Assembly (NCBI RefSeq): GCF_900102225.1
Contig: NZ_FNBF01000004.1
Coordinates: 60,675-124,674 of the forward strand
DNA: 64,000 nt
From: Eubacterium pyruvativorans
GTDB lineage: Bacteria; Bacillota; Clostridia; Peptostreptococcales; Anaerovoracaceae
Reading direction: 5' to 3'
Part shown: piece by piece, positions 17,402 through 27,104 of the stretch
How positions within the stretch are numbered: position 1 is the stretch's first letter
Layout: the number at the start of each line of letters is the position of its first letter
The notes under the pieces: generated by a model
What the model saw: the letters and a program-made list of their open reading frames with translations, nothing else
The model's database searches: none
What the model was told of the DNA's origin: nothing
Program-made: the position numbers and the translations under genes

Positions 17402-19411
17402 ATGGGTTATGTGGACCTGGTGATCGAAAACAAGAGCCGCCATACCGATGATCTGTTCACCTATCAGACGGACCGGGATCTGGCGCCGGGGACGATCGTG
17501 AAAGTCCCCTTCGGAAGAGGGAAGGCTCTGAAAACCGGATACGTCTTCCGGACCGGCGTAACGCCGGCCCCGGAACTGGCAGGAAAGATCCGGTCCGTGG
17601 CGGAAGTGGATCCGGACCTGTCCATGACAGAAGAAATGGTGGAAACCGCCGCATGGATGCGGCAGCGCTACGGCATCACATATGTGGATGCCGTACACTG
17701 TTTTCTTCCCCCGAAACGGGGCTCCGCCCGGGGAAAGAAGAAGGAGCCTTACAAGGATGCGGTGGGGGAAGTGCAGGAAATTCACCGGCTGACGGAAGAA
17801 CAGCAGCAGGCGGTCCGCCGGATCGGGGATGCGGTCAGAAAGCGGGAACGAAAGATTTTTCTGCTGAAGGGCGTCACCGGCAGCGGGAAGACGGAAGTCT
17901 ACATGCAGGCGATCCGGAGAACTCTGGAGGAAGGCCGGTCCGTCATCATTCTGGTGCCGGAAATCGCACTGACGGATCAGATCATCCGGAGACTGATCGG
18001 CCGGTTCGGAAAACAGGAAATCGCCGTACTCCACAGCCGGCTCACTCTCAGGGAACGGTATGACGAATGGAACCGGCTTCGGAGCGGGGAGGCCCGCATT
18101 GCCATCGGTGCCCGGATCGGGGTCTTCGCCCCGCTCCCTCACATCGGCCTCATCATCATGGATGAGGAACACGAAAGCACCTATAAGTCCGATCAGACCC
18201 CGAAGTATGAAACCGTGGATGTGGCGGCGAAACGGCTCATGGCGGAGAACGGTGTGATGATCCTGGGCAGCGCCACACCTTCGGTGGTGTCTTACCAGAG
18301 GGCGAAAGAGGGCATCTACGAATTGATTGAGATGAACCGCCGGTATAACGCCACACCGCTTCCGGAGGTGGAACTGGTGGACATGCGGGAGGAACTCCGG
18401 GCGGGAAACAACGGCATTTTCAGCAGCCGTCTGTATCAGGAGATGCAGCGGAGTCTGAGCGCCGGGAAACAGATCATTTTGTTTCTGAACCGCCGGGGTT
18501 ACGCCACGTTCATCTCCTGCCGCTCCTGCGGCGAGGCCATGAAATGCCCGGAGTGCGGCATCTCCCTGGTATATCACAAACGGAAGAATGCGCTGATCTG
18601 TCACTACTGCGGAAAGAAGTTTCCGGTGCCCCGGGTCTGTCCGGCCTGCGGCAGCCGGGAAATCCGGTTCGCCGGAAGGGGGACGGAACAGATCGAGGAA
18701 CTGGTGAAACAGGCGTTCCCGGATCATCTGTCGGCCCGTCTGGACCTGGACACAGCGAAGAATACCCGGGAAATCCGGAAACTCATGACTTCCTTCGCGA
18801 AGGGCAGGACAGAGATTCTCATCGGCACCCAGCTGGTGGCCAAGGGACTGGACTTTCGGAACGTGGGACTGGTGGGGGTACTGGCGGCGGATGTCAGCCT
18901 GAATATCCCGGATTACCGGTCTGCAGAACGGACCTTTCAGCTGGTCACCCAGGTGGCCGGACGGGCCGGAAGAGGGGAAGAGCAGGGCAGGGTCATTGTC
19001 CAGTCCTACACGCCGGACAACTTCGCACTGCGTGCGGCGGCCCGGCATGATTATGAGGCGTTTTTCCGGGAAGAAATACTGATACGAAAACTGATGCAGT
19101 ACCCGCCGTTTACAGACCTGATCCAGGTGCTGTTTACGTCGGAGGAGGAAAGTCTGGCGGTGGACACGGCAGGGCGGTGTGCCGCCTGGCTGGAGAAGGC
19201 GAAACTGCCGAATGCCCGACGGATTCTTGGCCCGAAGCCGGACCCGAATTTCAAGGGGCAGAACAGCTACCGCCACGATATCCTCATCAAATGTCCACGG
19301 GGAAATCGCAATCAGTATATATATTATTTACGATACTTCAGACAGAAACTGGTGGAGGCCGGAACGGCCTGTCAGATCACCATCGATGTCAATCCCTACA
19401 GCATGGTCTGA
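17402..19411 (+). CDS. priA: Primosomal replication restart helicase PriA
   Basis: PriA recognises stalled forks and reloads the replicative helicase. Motifs include the N-terminal 3'-end binding region YVDLVIENKSRHTDDLFTYQ, Walker A LKGVTGSGKTEVY, DEEH, GSATPS, an eight-Cys zinc module (CRSCG, CPECG, CHYCG, CPACG) and IGTQLVAKGLDF. At 669 residues it is shorter than typical PriA (730-800); the gap between the 3'-binding domain and the helicase core is compressed, as if the winged-helix domain were reduced. ATG 17402 is preferred over GTG 17393 because AAGGGGGTG would overlap the latter. It heads the def-fmt operon, a common Firmicutes arrangement. Confidence 0.94.
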   Translation: MGYVDLVIENKSRHTDDLFTYQTDRDLAPGTIVKVPFGRGKALKTGYVFRTGVTPAPELAGKIRSVAEVDPDLSMTEEMVETAAWMRQRYGITYVDAVHCFLPPKRGSARGKKKEPYKDAVGEVQEIHRLTEEQQQAVRRIGDAVRKRERKIFLLKGVTGSGKTEVYMQAIRRTLEEGRSVIILVPEIALTDQIIRRLIGRFGKQEIAVLHSRLTLRERYDEWNRLRSGEARIAIGARIGVFAPLPHIGLIIMDEEHESTYKSDQTPKYETVDVAAKRLMAENGVMILGSATPSVVSYQRAKEGIYELIEMNRRYNATPLPEVELVDMREELRAGNNGIFSSRLYQEMQRSLSAGKQIILFLNRRGYATFISCRSCGEAMKCPECGISLVYHKRKNALICHYCGKKFPVPRVCPACGSREIRFAGRGTEQIEELVKQAFPDHLSARLDLDTAKNTREIRKLMTSFAKGRTEILIGTQLVAKGLDFRNVGLVGVLAADVSLNIPDYRSAERTFQLVTQVAGRAGRGEEQGRVIVQSYTPDNFALRAAARHDYEAFFREEILIRKLMQYPPFTDLIQVLFTSEEESLAVDTAGRCAAWLEKAKLPNARRILGPKPDPNFKGQNSYRHDILIKCPRGNRNQYIYYLRYFRQKLVEAGTACQITIDVNPYSMV

Positions 19412-19458
19412 GGGAAACCCGGGGATGATCTGTCCGTTTCTGAAGAAAGGAGACTGCT

Positions 19459-19953
19459 ATGGCTTTGAGAAATATTGTGACAGAGGGAGATCCGATTCTG
19501 CGGAAGGAATGCCGTGAAGTGAAGAACGTCACGGACCACATCCGGGAAGTGCTGGATGATATGGTGGATACCATGCGGGACGCAGAAGGTGTGGGCCTGG
19601 CGGGACCCCAGGTCGGCATGCTGCGCCGCATGTTTGTGGCGGAACCGGAACCGGACCGGGTCTACTATATGATTAATCCGGTGATTACCTCGAAGGAAGG
19701 TTCCCAGGTGGGCCCGGAGGGCTGTCTGAGCGTGCCGGGATATTACGGCGACGTGGAGCGTCCGGAGCGGATCACCATGGAGGCCCTGGACCGGGACGGT
19801 GTGAAGCAGACCTATCAGTTTGAAGGATGGGATGCAAAGGTGATGTGCCATGAATACGATCACCTGGACGGCATCATGTATACGGACAAGGCACAGACGA
19901 TGTACAAGGCCGGAGAGGAGTCCGAAGAAACAGAAGAAGCAGAGGAGGAATAG
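19459..19953 (+). CDS. def: Peptide deformylase
   Basis: This metalloenzyme removes the N-formyl group from new proteins. The 164-residue protein has all three family motifs: GVGLAGPQVG, EGCLSVPG (metal-binding Cys) and the HEYDH metal site in MCHEYDHLDGIMY. The C-terminal tail is rich in Glu. AAAGGAG lies upstream of the ATG. It is 3 nt from fmt, which supplies the opposite reaction on initiator tRNA, so the two are an operon. Confidence 0.96.
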   Translation: MALRNIVTEGDPILRKECREVKNVTDHIREVLDDMVDTMRDAEGVGLAGPQVGMLRRMFVAEPEPDRVYYMINPVITSKEGSQVGPEGCLSVPGYYGDVERPERITMEALDRDGVKQTYQFEGWDAKVMCHEYDHLDGIMYTDKAQTMYKAGEESEETEEAEEE

Positions 19954-19956
19954 AGT

Positions 19957-20940
19957 ATGCGGCTGATTTTCATGGGAACGCCGGACTTCGCAGTGCCGGT
20001 GCTCCAGGCTCTCATTGACGCCGGTCATGAGATCGGCTTCGCAGTGACCCAGCCGGACCGCCGGAGAAACCGGGGGCGGGTCACATTCTCGCCGGTGAAG
20101 GAGCTGGCGGTTTCCCGGGGAATTCCGGTTCTTCAGCCGGAGCGTCTTTCCAAGGATGAGGCTGCGAAGCAGAGCCTCAGGGATTATGCCCCGGATGCCG
20201 TCATCGTGGTGGCCTACGGCCAGATTCTGAAGCAGGATGTTCTGGATATCCCGAAACTGGGCTGTTTCAACGTCCACGGATCCATCCTGCCGAAGCTCCG
20301 GGGGGCATCGCCGATTCAGCATGCAATCCTGGAGGGTTTTAGCACCACCGGTGTCACCATCATGAAGATGGGACCGGGACTGGATGACGGAGATATGATT
20401 GCGACGGCGGAAACCGAGATCGGCGGAATGGACTGTGAGCAGCTTTCGGAGAAACTGTCCCATATGGGGGCGGAACTTCTGGTCCGGACGCTGCCATCCA
20501 TCGCAGAGGGCACTGCCGTATACACGAAACAGAACGAAGCCGAAGCGACCACCTGCGGTAAGATCACGAAGAAAGACGGATTCGTGGACTTCACAGACTG
20601 TGCCAGGGATATCGGCTGCCGGATCCGGGCTTTCGACCCGTGGCCGGGCTGCTGGCTGGAGCATGACGGAAAGCGGATCAAGATCTGGAAAGCAGAATGC
20701 ATGCCGGGCACGGAAGTTTCGGTGAAACAGGCGCCGGGTACGGTTATGGACGCATCGGTCTCCGGTATCGATGTGGCCTGCGGAGAGGGAATCCTTCGGA
20801 TCACGGAGCTGCAGGCACCGGGGAAGAAGCGCATGGCGGCTGCGGATTATCTGCGGGGGCACCGGGTGCCGGCCGGAACGATGCTGCGGCCTGAGCCGCC
20901 GGAAGAAATGCCGGAGGACCGGAAGAAACAGAACGAGTGA
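19957..20940 (+). CDS. fmt: Methionyl-tRNA formyltransferase
   Basis: Fmt formylates initiator Met-tRNA using 10-formyl-THF. The 327-residue protein is full length, with the N-terminal MGTPDFAVPVL, the catalytic NVHGSILPKLRGASPIQHAI segment (Asn, His), GLDDGDM and a C-terminal tRNA-binding domain. It follows def by 3 nt and overlaps or abuts the start region of the thioesterase gene. Confidence 0.96.
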   Translation: MRLIFMGTPDFAVPVLQALIDAGHEIGFAVTQPDRRRNRGRVTFSPVKELAVSRGIPVLQPERLSKDEAAKQSLRDYAPDAVIVVAYGQILKQDVLDIPKLGCFNVHGSILPKLRGASPIQHAILEGFSTTGVTIMKMGPGLDDGDMIATAETEIGGMDCEQLSEKLSHMGAELLVRTLPSIAEGTAVYTKQNEAEATTCGKITKKDGFVDFTDCARDIGCRIRAFDPWPGCWLEHDGKRIKIWKAECMPGTEVSVKQAPGTVMDASVSGIDVACGEGILRITELQAPGKKRMAAADYLRGHRVPAGTMLRPEPPEEMPEDRKKQNE

Positions 20941-20981
20941 GAGTGAATCATCAAATAATGCGTTATAAGAAAGGGAACGGA

Positions 20982-21515
20982 ATGGAAAACGGACAGAATC
21001 CAATGAGCCGGGAAGAAATGATGAAGCTGATGAAGATGCTGGAGTCCCACGGCCGGATGCAGCCCGACCGGCTGAATGCCAGACTCGGACTGACCTGTGT
21101 GGACTTCGATCCGGAGAAACTGGATGTCACCTATCTCTTCCGGCCGGCGGAACTGTTTCTGAATCCCTACGGAGAAGTGCACGGGGGCGCGGCGGCATCC
21201 GTTTTCGATACTGCCTGCGGCATGGGGGCCGTGGCGCTGACCCGGACCTTTCCGACCACGGTGAATCTGAATGTGACCTATCATCGTCCGATGAGGGGGG
21301 AGGCGTTTTCGGTGGAAGTGCATTACGAGCATGTGGGAAACCGCCTTGTGAATGCCACAGCCCGCATCATCAACCCGGAGAGCGGGAAGGTCTGTTCCAC
21401 CTGCGCAGCAACCTATTACAGAACAGGAATCACGCCGAAAGAATTCGAAGCGGAGCCGTTCTCAGGTTCAGCGGCAGCGGGCACAACGGAAGGGCGTGAA
21501 AGCGACAGGAGGTAG
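20982..21515 (+). CDS. PaaI-type hotdog thioesterase
   Basis: The 177-residue protein has a single hotdog domain with the motif GEVHGGAAASVFDTACGMGA near residues 63-82, followed by TVNLNVTYHRPM, characteristic of PaaI-like acyl-CoA thioesterases. ATG 20982 has AAGGGA 6 nt upstream; a GTG at 20937 overlapping the fmt stop would add 15 residues without a clear SD. The substrate is unknown. It sits inside the def-fmt-yugP-rsmB operon, where an extra small gene at this position is not a fixed feature in Clostridia. Confidence 0.8.
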   Translation: MENGQNPMSREEMMKLMKMLESHGRMQPDRLNARLGLTCVDFDPEKLDVTYLFRPAELFLNPYGEVHGGAAASVFDTACGMGAVALTRTFPTTVNLNVTYHRPMRGEAFSVEVHYEHVGNRLVNATARIINPESGKVCSTCAATYYRTGITPKEFEAEPFSGSAAAGTTEGRESDRR

Positions 21516-21517
21516 CT

Positions 21518-22228
21518 ATGCTATATTGGGGTTACGATTATACAATGATCATTCTTCTGCCAGCCATTTTACTGACCGTATGGGCACAGGCGAAGGTGAA
21601 GAGTACATTCCGGCGTTATTCGGAAATCCGAAACAGTACCGGCCTGACCGGCGCCATGGCGGCACGCCGGGTCCTGGATGCCAGCGGGCTCAACGATGTG
21701 ACCATCCATCGGGTGGCCGGTTCCCTGACCGATTACTACGATCCCCGGACCCGGTCCCTGCATCTGTCCGATGACGTTTACGGGGCGGATTCCATCGCCG
21801 CCGTGGGGGTGGCCTGCCATGAAGCCGGTCACGCCGTACAGCATGCGAGACATTATGTGCCGCTGATCGTGCGGAACGGTATCGTACCGGTGGTCAATTT
21901 CGCCTCCAGCATTTCCTGGATCCTGATTATGATCGGACTGGGGATGATTTTTGCCACAAACCAAAGTGCCATGGGAGACATGCTCTTCAACCTGGGCGTG
22001 ATCTGTTTCGCCGTGGTGGTGCTGTTTCATCTGATCACTCTTCCGGTGGAACTGAATGCCAGCCGGCGGGCGGTGAACCTGATCGGAGAATACGGTCTGG
22101 TGGCGCCTTCTGATCTGGCGGGATGCCGGAAAGTGCTGAAAGCGGCGGCCATGACCTATGTGGCAGCACTGGCGGTGGCGGTGGCCAATCTCCTGCGGAT
22201 TCTGCTGATCCGGGGAAACCGTGATTAA
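21518..22228 (+). CDS. YugP-family membrane zinc metallopeptidase
   Basis: The 236-residue integral membrane protein has an N-terminal segment YTMIILLPAILLTVWAQ, the zinc-protease motif HEAGH in GVACHEAGHAVQHA, and two or three further membrane segments (SSISWILIMIGLGMIFA; LGVICFAVVVLFHLITLP; a C-terminal helix). This is the YugP family (Pfam zinc metallopeptidase 2), commonly found next to fmt and rsmB in Clostridia. Its substrate is not established. It starts 3 nt after the thioesterase stop. Confidence 0.88.
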   Translation: MLYWGYDYTMIILLPAILLTVWAQAKVKSTFRRYSEIRNSTGLTGAMAARRVLDASGLNDVTIHRVAGSLTDYYDPRTRSLHLSDDVYGADSIAAVGVACHEAGHAVQHARHYVPLIVRNGIVPVVNFASSISWILIMIGLGMIFATNQSAMGDMLFNLGVICFAVVVLFHLITLPVELNASRRAVNLIGEYGLVAPSDLAGCRKVLKAAAMTYVAALAVAVANLLRILLIRGNRD

Positions 22229-22253
22229 CCGGGAAGTAAGGACAAAAAATACC

Positions 22254-23555
22254 ATGGACATCAATCGAAAAACGGCCTATCTGACACTGCTGAAGATCGA
22301 GACAGAGGAGGCCTATTCCAATATCGAGTTGAATCACCAGATTCGGAAGAACCGGCCGGATCAGCCGGCCTTCGTCCGGGAACTGACCTACGGCACACTG
22401 CGCTGGAAGTATACCCTGGATCATTATCTGAACCAGCTTGTTTCCAAGGGATTCCGGAAATTGAAACCGGATGTGCTGACGATTCTGCGGATGGGGGCAT
22501 ATCAGATCGCTTATATGGACAGCGTGCCGGACTATGCAGCGCTGGATGAATCGGTGCGGCTGGCGAAGAAGTACTGCCGGGGCCGGGACCGGTTCGTGAA
22601 CGGCGTTCTGCGGAATTTCCTTCGCCGGCGGAATGAACTGCCGGGGCCGGAAACTCTTCCGGATCCGGTGGAAAGGCTGTCCGCCATGTACTCCTTCGAT
22701 CCGTGGATCACTGCTCTGTGGACAGAACAGATGGGAATCGAGAAGGCGGCCTCTGTTATGGCAGCGTCCTGCCGGACACCGGATCTGACGATCTGCGTCA
22801 ATCGCACGAAAATGAGTTCTGCTGCACTCCGACGGCAGCTGGAGGAGGCTGGCTGTGAGACCGTGAAAGGGGAGGTCAGCCCGCGGATTCTGCACGTGAA
22901 GGGCAGCGATATTCTGGACGGGGAGCTGTTCCGGGAAGGGTGTTTCTTCGTTCAGGATGAAGCATCGGCATCGGCGGTGGAGGCTCTGGCCCCACGGCCG
23001 GGAGAATTGATCCTGGATGTGTGCGCGGCGCCGGGGGGAAAATCCATGACGGCGGCGGAACTGATGCATAATGCCGGGACGGTCCGGGCCTTTGATCTGT
23101 ATGAACACCGGGCCGGGCTGATTGGTCAGGAAGCGGAGCGATTGGGGTTCTCTATTGTTCAGACAGGGGTCCACGACGCCACCCGTGTGATGGAAGAATA
23201 CCGGGGAAAGGCCGACCGGGTAATCTGTGACGTTCCCTGCAGCGGCCTGGGCGTCCTTCGAAAAAAGCCGGAGATCAAATATAGAAAAATTCCGGATGAG
23301 GGAGCGTCCCTGACGAAAGTGCAGTATAATATACTCCAGGCGGCTGCTGTCTGTGTGAAGCCCGGGGGCTTTCTCATGTACAGCACATGCACGATTCATC
23401 ACCGGGAGAATGAAGACATTTCCCGAAGATTTCTGAAGGAACACCCCGCATTTTTGCGGGTTACGGAGAGACAGCTTCTTCCGGACGAGCACGATACAGA
23501 CGGATTCTATTACTGTGTCATGAAACGGGAAGAAGACGGGATCGAACCGGAGTAG
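22254..23555 (+). CDS. rsmB: 16S rRNA m5C967 methyltransferase RsmB
   Basis: The 433-residue enzyme methylates C967 of 16S rRNA. It has the NusB-like N-terminal RNA-binding domain (AYLTLLKIETEEAYSNIEL; RFVNGVLRNFLRR). The SAM-binding methyltransferase domain follows with DVCAAPGGKSMTA, the catalytic Cys in CDVPCSGLGVLRKKPEIK and the second Cys in MYSTCTIH. ATG 22254 gives the family N terminus; a GTG at 22221 overlapping the upstream gene is an alternative. It belongs to the same operon as fmt and prkC. Confidence 0.94.
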   Translation: MDINRKTAYLTLLKIETEEAYSNIELNHQIRKNRPDQPAFVRELTYGTLRWKYTLDHYLNQLVSKGFRKLKPDVLTILRMGAYQIAYMDSVPDYAALDESVRLAKKYCRGRDRFVNGVLRNFLRRRNELPGPETLPDPVERLSAMYSFDPWITALWTEQMGIEKAASVMAASCRTPDLTICVNRTKMSSAALRRQLEEAGCETVKGEVSPRILHVKGSDILDGELFREGCFFVQDEASASAVEALAPRPGELILDVCAAPGGKSMTAAELMHNAGTVRAFDLYEHRAGLIGQEAERLGFSIVQTGVHDATRVMEEYRGKADRVICDVPCSGLGVLRKKPEIKYRKIPDEGASLTKVQYNILQAAAVCVKPGGFLMYSTCTIHHRENEDISRRFLKEHPAFLRVTERQLLPDEHDTDGFYYCVMKREEDGIEPE

Positions 23556-23573
23556 ACAGTGAGGAGACAGGCA

Positions 23574-24314
23574 ATGCACTACGCAGCCAGAACAGAACGG
23601 GGCAGAAGGGAAAACAACGAGGATGCCTACCTCATATTGGATCAGCAGAAGCTGTTTGCCGTGGCGGACGGGGTCGGCGGGAACCGGTCCGGAGAAATTG
23701 CCAGCAGTACGGCGGTGAAGGAGATCCGGAAATATGTGGAGGAACATCCTCTGGATGACAGAAGCGGTGCCGATACGGAAGAGTATTTCGACGAGATGAT
23801 CCGGACGGTGAATGACGTTGTGATCCGGAAGGCAGAGAGCAGCGACCGCTGCCGGGGTATGGCCACCACCCTGGTCATCGCCCGGCTCACCGGCAATACT
23901 TTGCATATTGCCAATGTGGGGGACAGCCGGGCTTACCTGTATCACGACGGAAGTCTGGAGCAGATTACAGTGGATCACACTTACGTGAATACACTGGTCA
24001 TGGCCGGCATCATCACGGAAGAAGAAGCGAAAGTTCACGAAAACAAGAACATGATCACCCGGGCCGTGGGTGCAGACCACAATGTGGAGGTGGATTATTT
24101 CCGGGAAACCGTTGTGCCGGGGGATGTCCTCCTGCTCTGTACGGATGGACTATATGACACACTCCGGAGGGAACAGATCGCCGCTGAGGTAACCTGTGGC
24201 AGAACACTGGAAGAAACCTGCCGGGAACTTACGAAACTGGCCTCTCTGAAAGGGTCCAATGACAACATCACACTGATCTGTGCGGAAATTGCGGAGGACG
24301 ATATCCATGAGTAA
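23574..24314 (+). CDS. stp: PP2C-type Ser/Thr protein phosphatase
   Basis: The 246-residue phosphatase reverses phosphorylation by the adjacent PASTA kinase. All PP2C metal motifs are present: RRENNEDAY, AVADGVGG, NVGDSRAY, CTDGLYD and GSNDNITLI. ATG 23574 has GAGGAG with 7-nt spacing. Its stop overlaps the kinase start by 8 nt (ATGAGTAA), so the two are translationally coupled. Confidence 0.95.
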   Translation: MHYAARTERGRRENNEDAYLILDQQKLFAVADGVGGNRSGEIASSTAVKEIRKYVEEHPLDDRSGADTEEYFDEMIRTVNDVVIRKAESSDRCRGMATTLVIARLTGNTLHIANVGDSRAYLYHDGSLEQITVDHTYVNTLVMAGIITEEEAKVHENKNMITRAVGADHNVEVDYFRETVVPGDVLLLCTDGLYDTLRREQIAAEVTCGRTLEETCRELTKLASLKGSNDNITLICAEIAEDDIHE

Positions 24315-26106
24315 ATTATTAGTTGGAAGATATGAACTGATCGGGCGAATCGGAGAAGGCGGCATGGCCGTGGTGTACAAGGCCAAGGACCGTCTGCTGA
24401 ACCGGTTTGTGGCGGTGAAAATTCTGCGTCCGGAATTCACGAAGGACGCTCAGTTTGTGGACAGTTTCCGGAAAGAATCCCAGGCGGCGGCAGGGCTGCA
24501 GCATCCGAACATTGTCAGTGTCTATGACGTTGGACATGAAGGGAATATCTACTTCATTGTCATGGAGCTGATTGACGGCATGCCCCTCAGCGAATATATC
24601 GCCCAGAAGGCGCCGATGGACTACCGGGAAGTGGTGCGGATCACGAAACAGGTGGCCCAGGCCCTGAGTATTGCACACAAGAACAATATCATTCACAGAG
24701 ATATCAAACCCCACAATATCATGATGACGAAGAGCGGCATTGCGAAGCTGGGGGATTTCGGTATCGCCAAGGCCATCAGTGACTCCACTCTGACCGAGAC
24801 TTCGAAAATCATCGGATCTGTGCACTATTTTTCCCCGGAGCAGGCGAGAGGTTCCTATGTGGACGAGCGTTCGGATATCTATTCGCTGGGCATCATCATG
24901 TACGAAATGCTCACCGGCCGGGTTCCGTTCGATGGGGATAACCCGGTTCAGGTGGCACTGATGCACATCAACAACGATGTGCCGCGGCCGTCCCTGCTGG
25001 TGAAGGGAATTCCGCCTTCGCTGGAGAAGATCGTCATGCGGGCCACCGATAAGTTCCAGTCCAACCGATATAAGAGTGCAGATGAAATGCTGCAGGATCT
25101 GAACAGTGTTGAATTTGTCTCCAGCATGGTGGGGGACGGAATTTATGATAACAACGGCTACATGGAATCTTCGAATGCTTCATCCGGGGCTGTGAACCGG
25201 GAAAGAAACGCCCGGCGCCCGGCGTACGACGATTACGATGAAGACCCGTACGAGAAACCGAAGAAGAAAAAGAAGCGCCGGGGCGGCATCGGCCGATACA
25301 AAAAACCGATTCTGATTGCACTGGCAGCAGCTGCACTGATCGGCATCGGGGCCTTCGGGCTCACGAAGGCGGGGCTGTTCAGTTCCACGGTGAAGGTGCC
25401 GGATGTCACCGGCAGAAAGTACGAGACGGCGGTGAAGGTACTGGAGGCCCGGGGGCTGGAAGTGCGCCGGGGCAACACGGTTTCCAGTTCGAAGATTGCG
25501 AAGGGTTCTGTGGTTGACCAGGATCCGGACGGCGGCACAGAAGTGAAGAAGGGTACGGTTGTGACCCTGGATGTCAGCGGCGGGAAGAAAAAGGCGAAGC
25601 TCATCACCGTCCCGAACCTGGTGGGACAGTATTATTCTTCCGGACTGGCTCAGAATCTGGAAAGCCAGGGATTCAATGTGAACATCACCTATGACAAGAG
25701 TGATGACTACAAGGAAAATCAGATCATGTCCCAGGATCCGGCCGAGGGTTCCCAGGTGGAGAAGGGTTCCACAATCAATCTGACGGTCTGCTCCGGAGCA
25801 AAAACGGAGAAGGTCTCGGTGCCGAGTCTCACCGGACTGACCTATTCCCAGGCGAAGGAGAAACTCACTTCCGCCGGCCTTACCACCGGCAGTGTGCATT
25901 ATGATGAGAGTAATGTATACGAAGAAGGTTATGTCATGTGGCAGCAGTACAGCGCTGGCACCGAGCTGGAGAAGGGGACGTCTGTCGCCATCAAGATCAG
26001 CAAGGGATCCGGTGACAGTGATAATACCGGAGATAAGGGCGGCGGCGGACCGGATGATCCCCAGAATCCGTCCAATCAGGGCGACAGCGGTGACGATGAG
26101 GACTGA
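24307..26106 (+). CDS. prkC: PASTA-domain Ser/Thr protein kinase PrkC/Stk1
   Basis: The 599-residue membrane kinase senses muropeptides or lipid II and controls cell-wall and stress functions. The Hanks-type kinase domain (about 1-270) has GEGGMAVVY, the ATP-binding Lys38, HRDIKPHN with Asp132 and DFGIAKA. A Lys/Arg-rich juxtamembrane stretch is followed by one transmembrane helix (about 334-356). Three PASTA domains outside the cell begin at VKVPDVTG, ITVPNLVG and VSVPSLTG. The tail is Gly/Asp-rich and low in complexity. The partner phosphatase is directly upstream, and rsgA follows, matching the Firmicutes stp-prkC-rsgA order. Confidence 0.96.
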   Translation: MSKLLVGRYELIGRIGEGGMAVVYKAKDRLLNRFVAVKILRPEFTKDAQFVDSFRKESQAAAGLQHPNIVSVYDVGHEGNIYFIVMELIDGMPLSEYIAQKAPMDYREVVRITKQVAQALSIAHKNNIIHRDIKPHNIMMTKSGIAKLGDFGIAKAISDSTLTETSKIIGSVHYFSPEQARGSYVDERSDIYSLGIIMYEMLTGRVPFDGDNPVQVALMHINNDVPRPSLLVKGIPPSLEKIVMRATDKFQSNRYKSADEMLQDLNSVEFVSSMVGDGIYDNNGYMESSNASSGAVNRERNARRPAYDDYDEDPYEKPKKKKKRRGGIGRYKKPILIALAAAALIGIGAFGLTKAGLFSSTVKVPDVTGRKYETAVKVLEARGLEVRRGNTVSSSKIAKGSVVDQDPDGGTEVKKGTVVTLDVSGGKKKAKLITVPNLVGQYYSSGLAQNLESQGFNVNITYDKSDDYKENQIMSQDPAEGSQVEKGSTINLTVCSGAKTEKVSVPSLTGLTYSQAKEKLTSAGLTTGSVHYDESNVYEEGYVMWQQYSAGTELEKGTSVAIKISKGSGDSDNTGDKGGGGPDDPQNPSNQGDSGDDED

Positions 26107-26150
26107 TCCGTCTGAGAACAGGAGGGTCAGCAGATGAGGATGATGACAAT

Positions 26151-27020
26151 ATGCGGGGACTGATAACGAAGGGAATCGGCGGCTTCTACTATGTCCGGAC
26201 AGACCGGGGGGTGATCCGGACCCGGGGAAGAGGAATTTTCCGCAGGGACGGAATCTCCCCCATGGTAGGAGACGAAGTGGAAATAGAAGTTCTGGAGGAC
26301 GGAGACGGTGTGGTCAATGCTATTCTGCCCCGAAAGAATGCGTTCAGCCGGCCGCCGATCGTCAATGTGGACGTCATTGTCATTGTCTTTGCCGCCAGAC
26401 ACCCGAAACCGAACTTCGATATCATCGACAAGTTCCTGATCATGGCCGAAAAGCAGGGCACAGAGAAAATACTGTGTATGAACAAGTGTGATCTGGTGAA
26501 AGATCATTTCGTGGAGGAAGTCCGTGCCCGTTACGCCGGCTGCTGTCCGTTCGTGGCAGTTAGTGCAGACCGGAAAATGGGCGGCGACCATCTGACAGAG
26601 CTTATCGCCGGAAAGAAAGTGGCGTTTGCCGGACCTTCCGGCGTGGGAAAATCCACGATAACGAATTTGCTGGCACCGGATGCGGGAATGGAAACCGGCA
26701 GTGTCAGCCGGAAGACCAGGCGGGGGCGGAACACCACCCGTCATGTGGAAATTTTCGAACTGCCGGACCACCAGACACTGATTTTCGACACGCCGGGATT
26801 CACTTCCTTCGATTTGAAAGATGTGGAGCCGGAGGACCTGGCAGACTACTATCCGGAGATCCGGAAGGAAGCCGGAAACTGCCGCTTCGACGACTGCCAC
26901 CATATCGGGGAACCGGACTGCAGCGTGAAGGAAGCGGTTCGAAACGGGACCATATGCCGGGATCGGTACGACTCCTATGTCCGAATATACCGTGAACTGG
27001 AGAACAACCGCAGGTGGTAA
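26151..27020 (+). CDS. rsgA: Ribosome small subunit-dependent GTPase RsgA
   Basis: RsgA (YloQ) checks late 30S ribosome assembly. The 289-residue protein has the OB-fold N terminus and a circularly permuted GTPase: MNKCDL (G4) comes before GPSGVGKST (G1) and DTPGF (G3). A C-terminal zinc site follows (CRFDDCHHIGEPDC, Cys and His ligands). It lies 44 nt after prkC and is probably co-transcribed. Confidence 0.95.
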   Translation: MRGLITKGIGGFYYVRTDRGVIRTRGRGIFRRDGISPMVGDEVEIEVLEDGDGVVNAILPRKNAFSRPPIVNVDVIVIVFAARHPKPNFDIIDKFLIMAEKQGTEKILCMNKCDLVKDHFVEEVRARYAGCCPFVAVSADRKMGGDHLTELIAGKKVAFAGPSGVGKSTITNLLAPDAGMETGSVSRKTRRGRNTTRHVEIFELPDHQTLIFDTPGFTSFDLKDVEPEDLADYYPEIRKEAGNCRFDDCHHIGEPDCSVKEAVRNGTICRDRYDSYVRIYRELENNRRW

Positions 27021-27104
27021 GCAATAAGTGGCAAGTACAGAATTTCCGGCCGGTGAACGTCCGGCACCGAAAGATTCATCACAGAAAAGCAGGAGGTAAA
27101 CACA

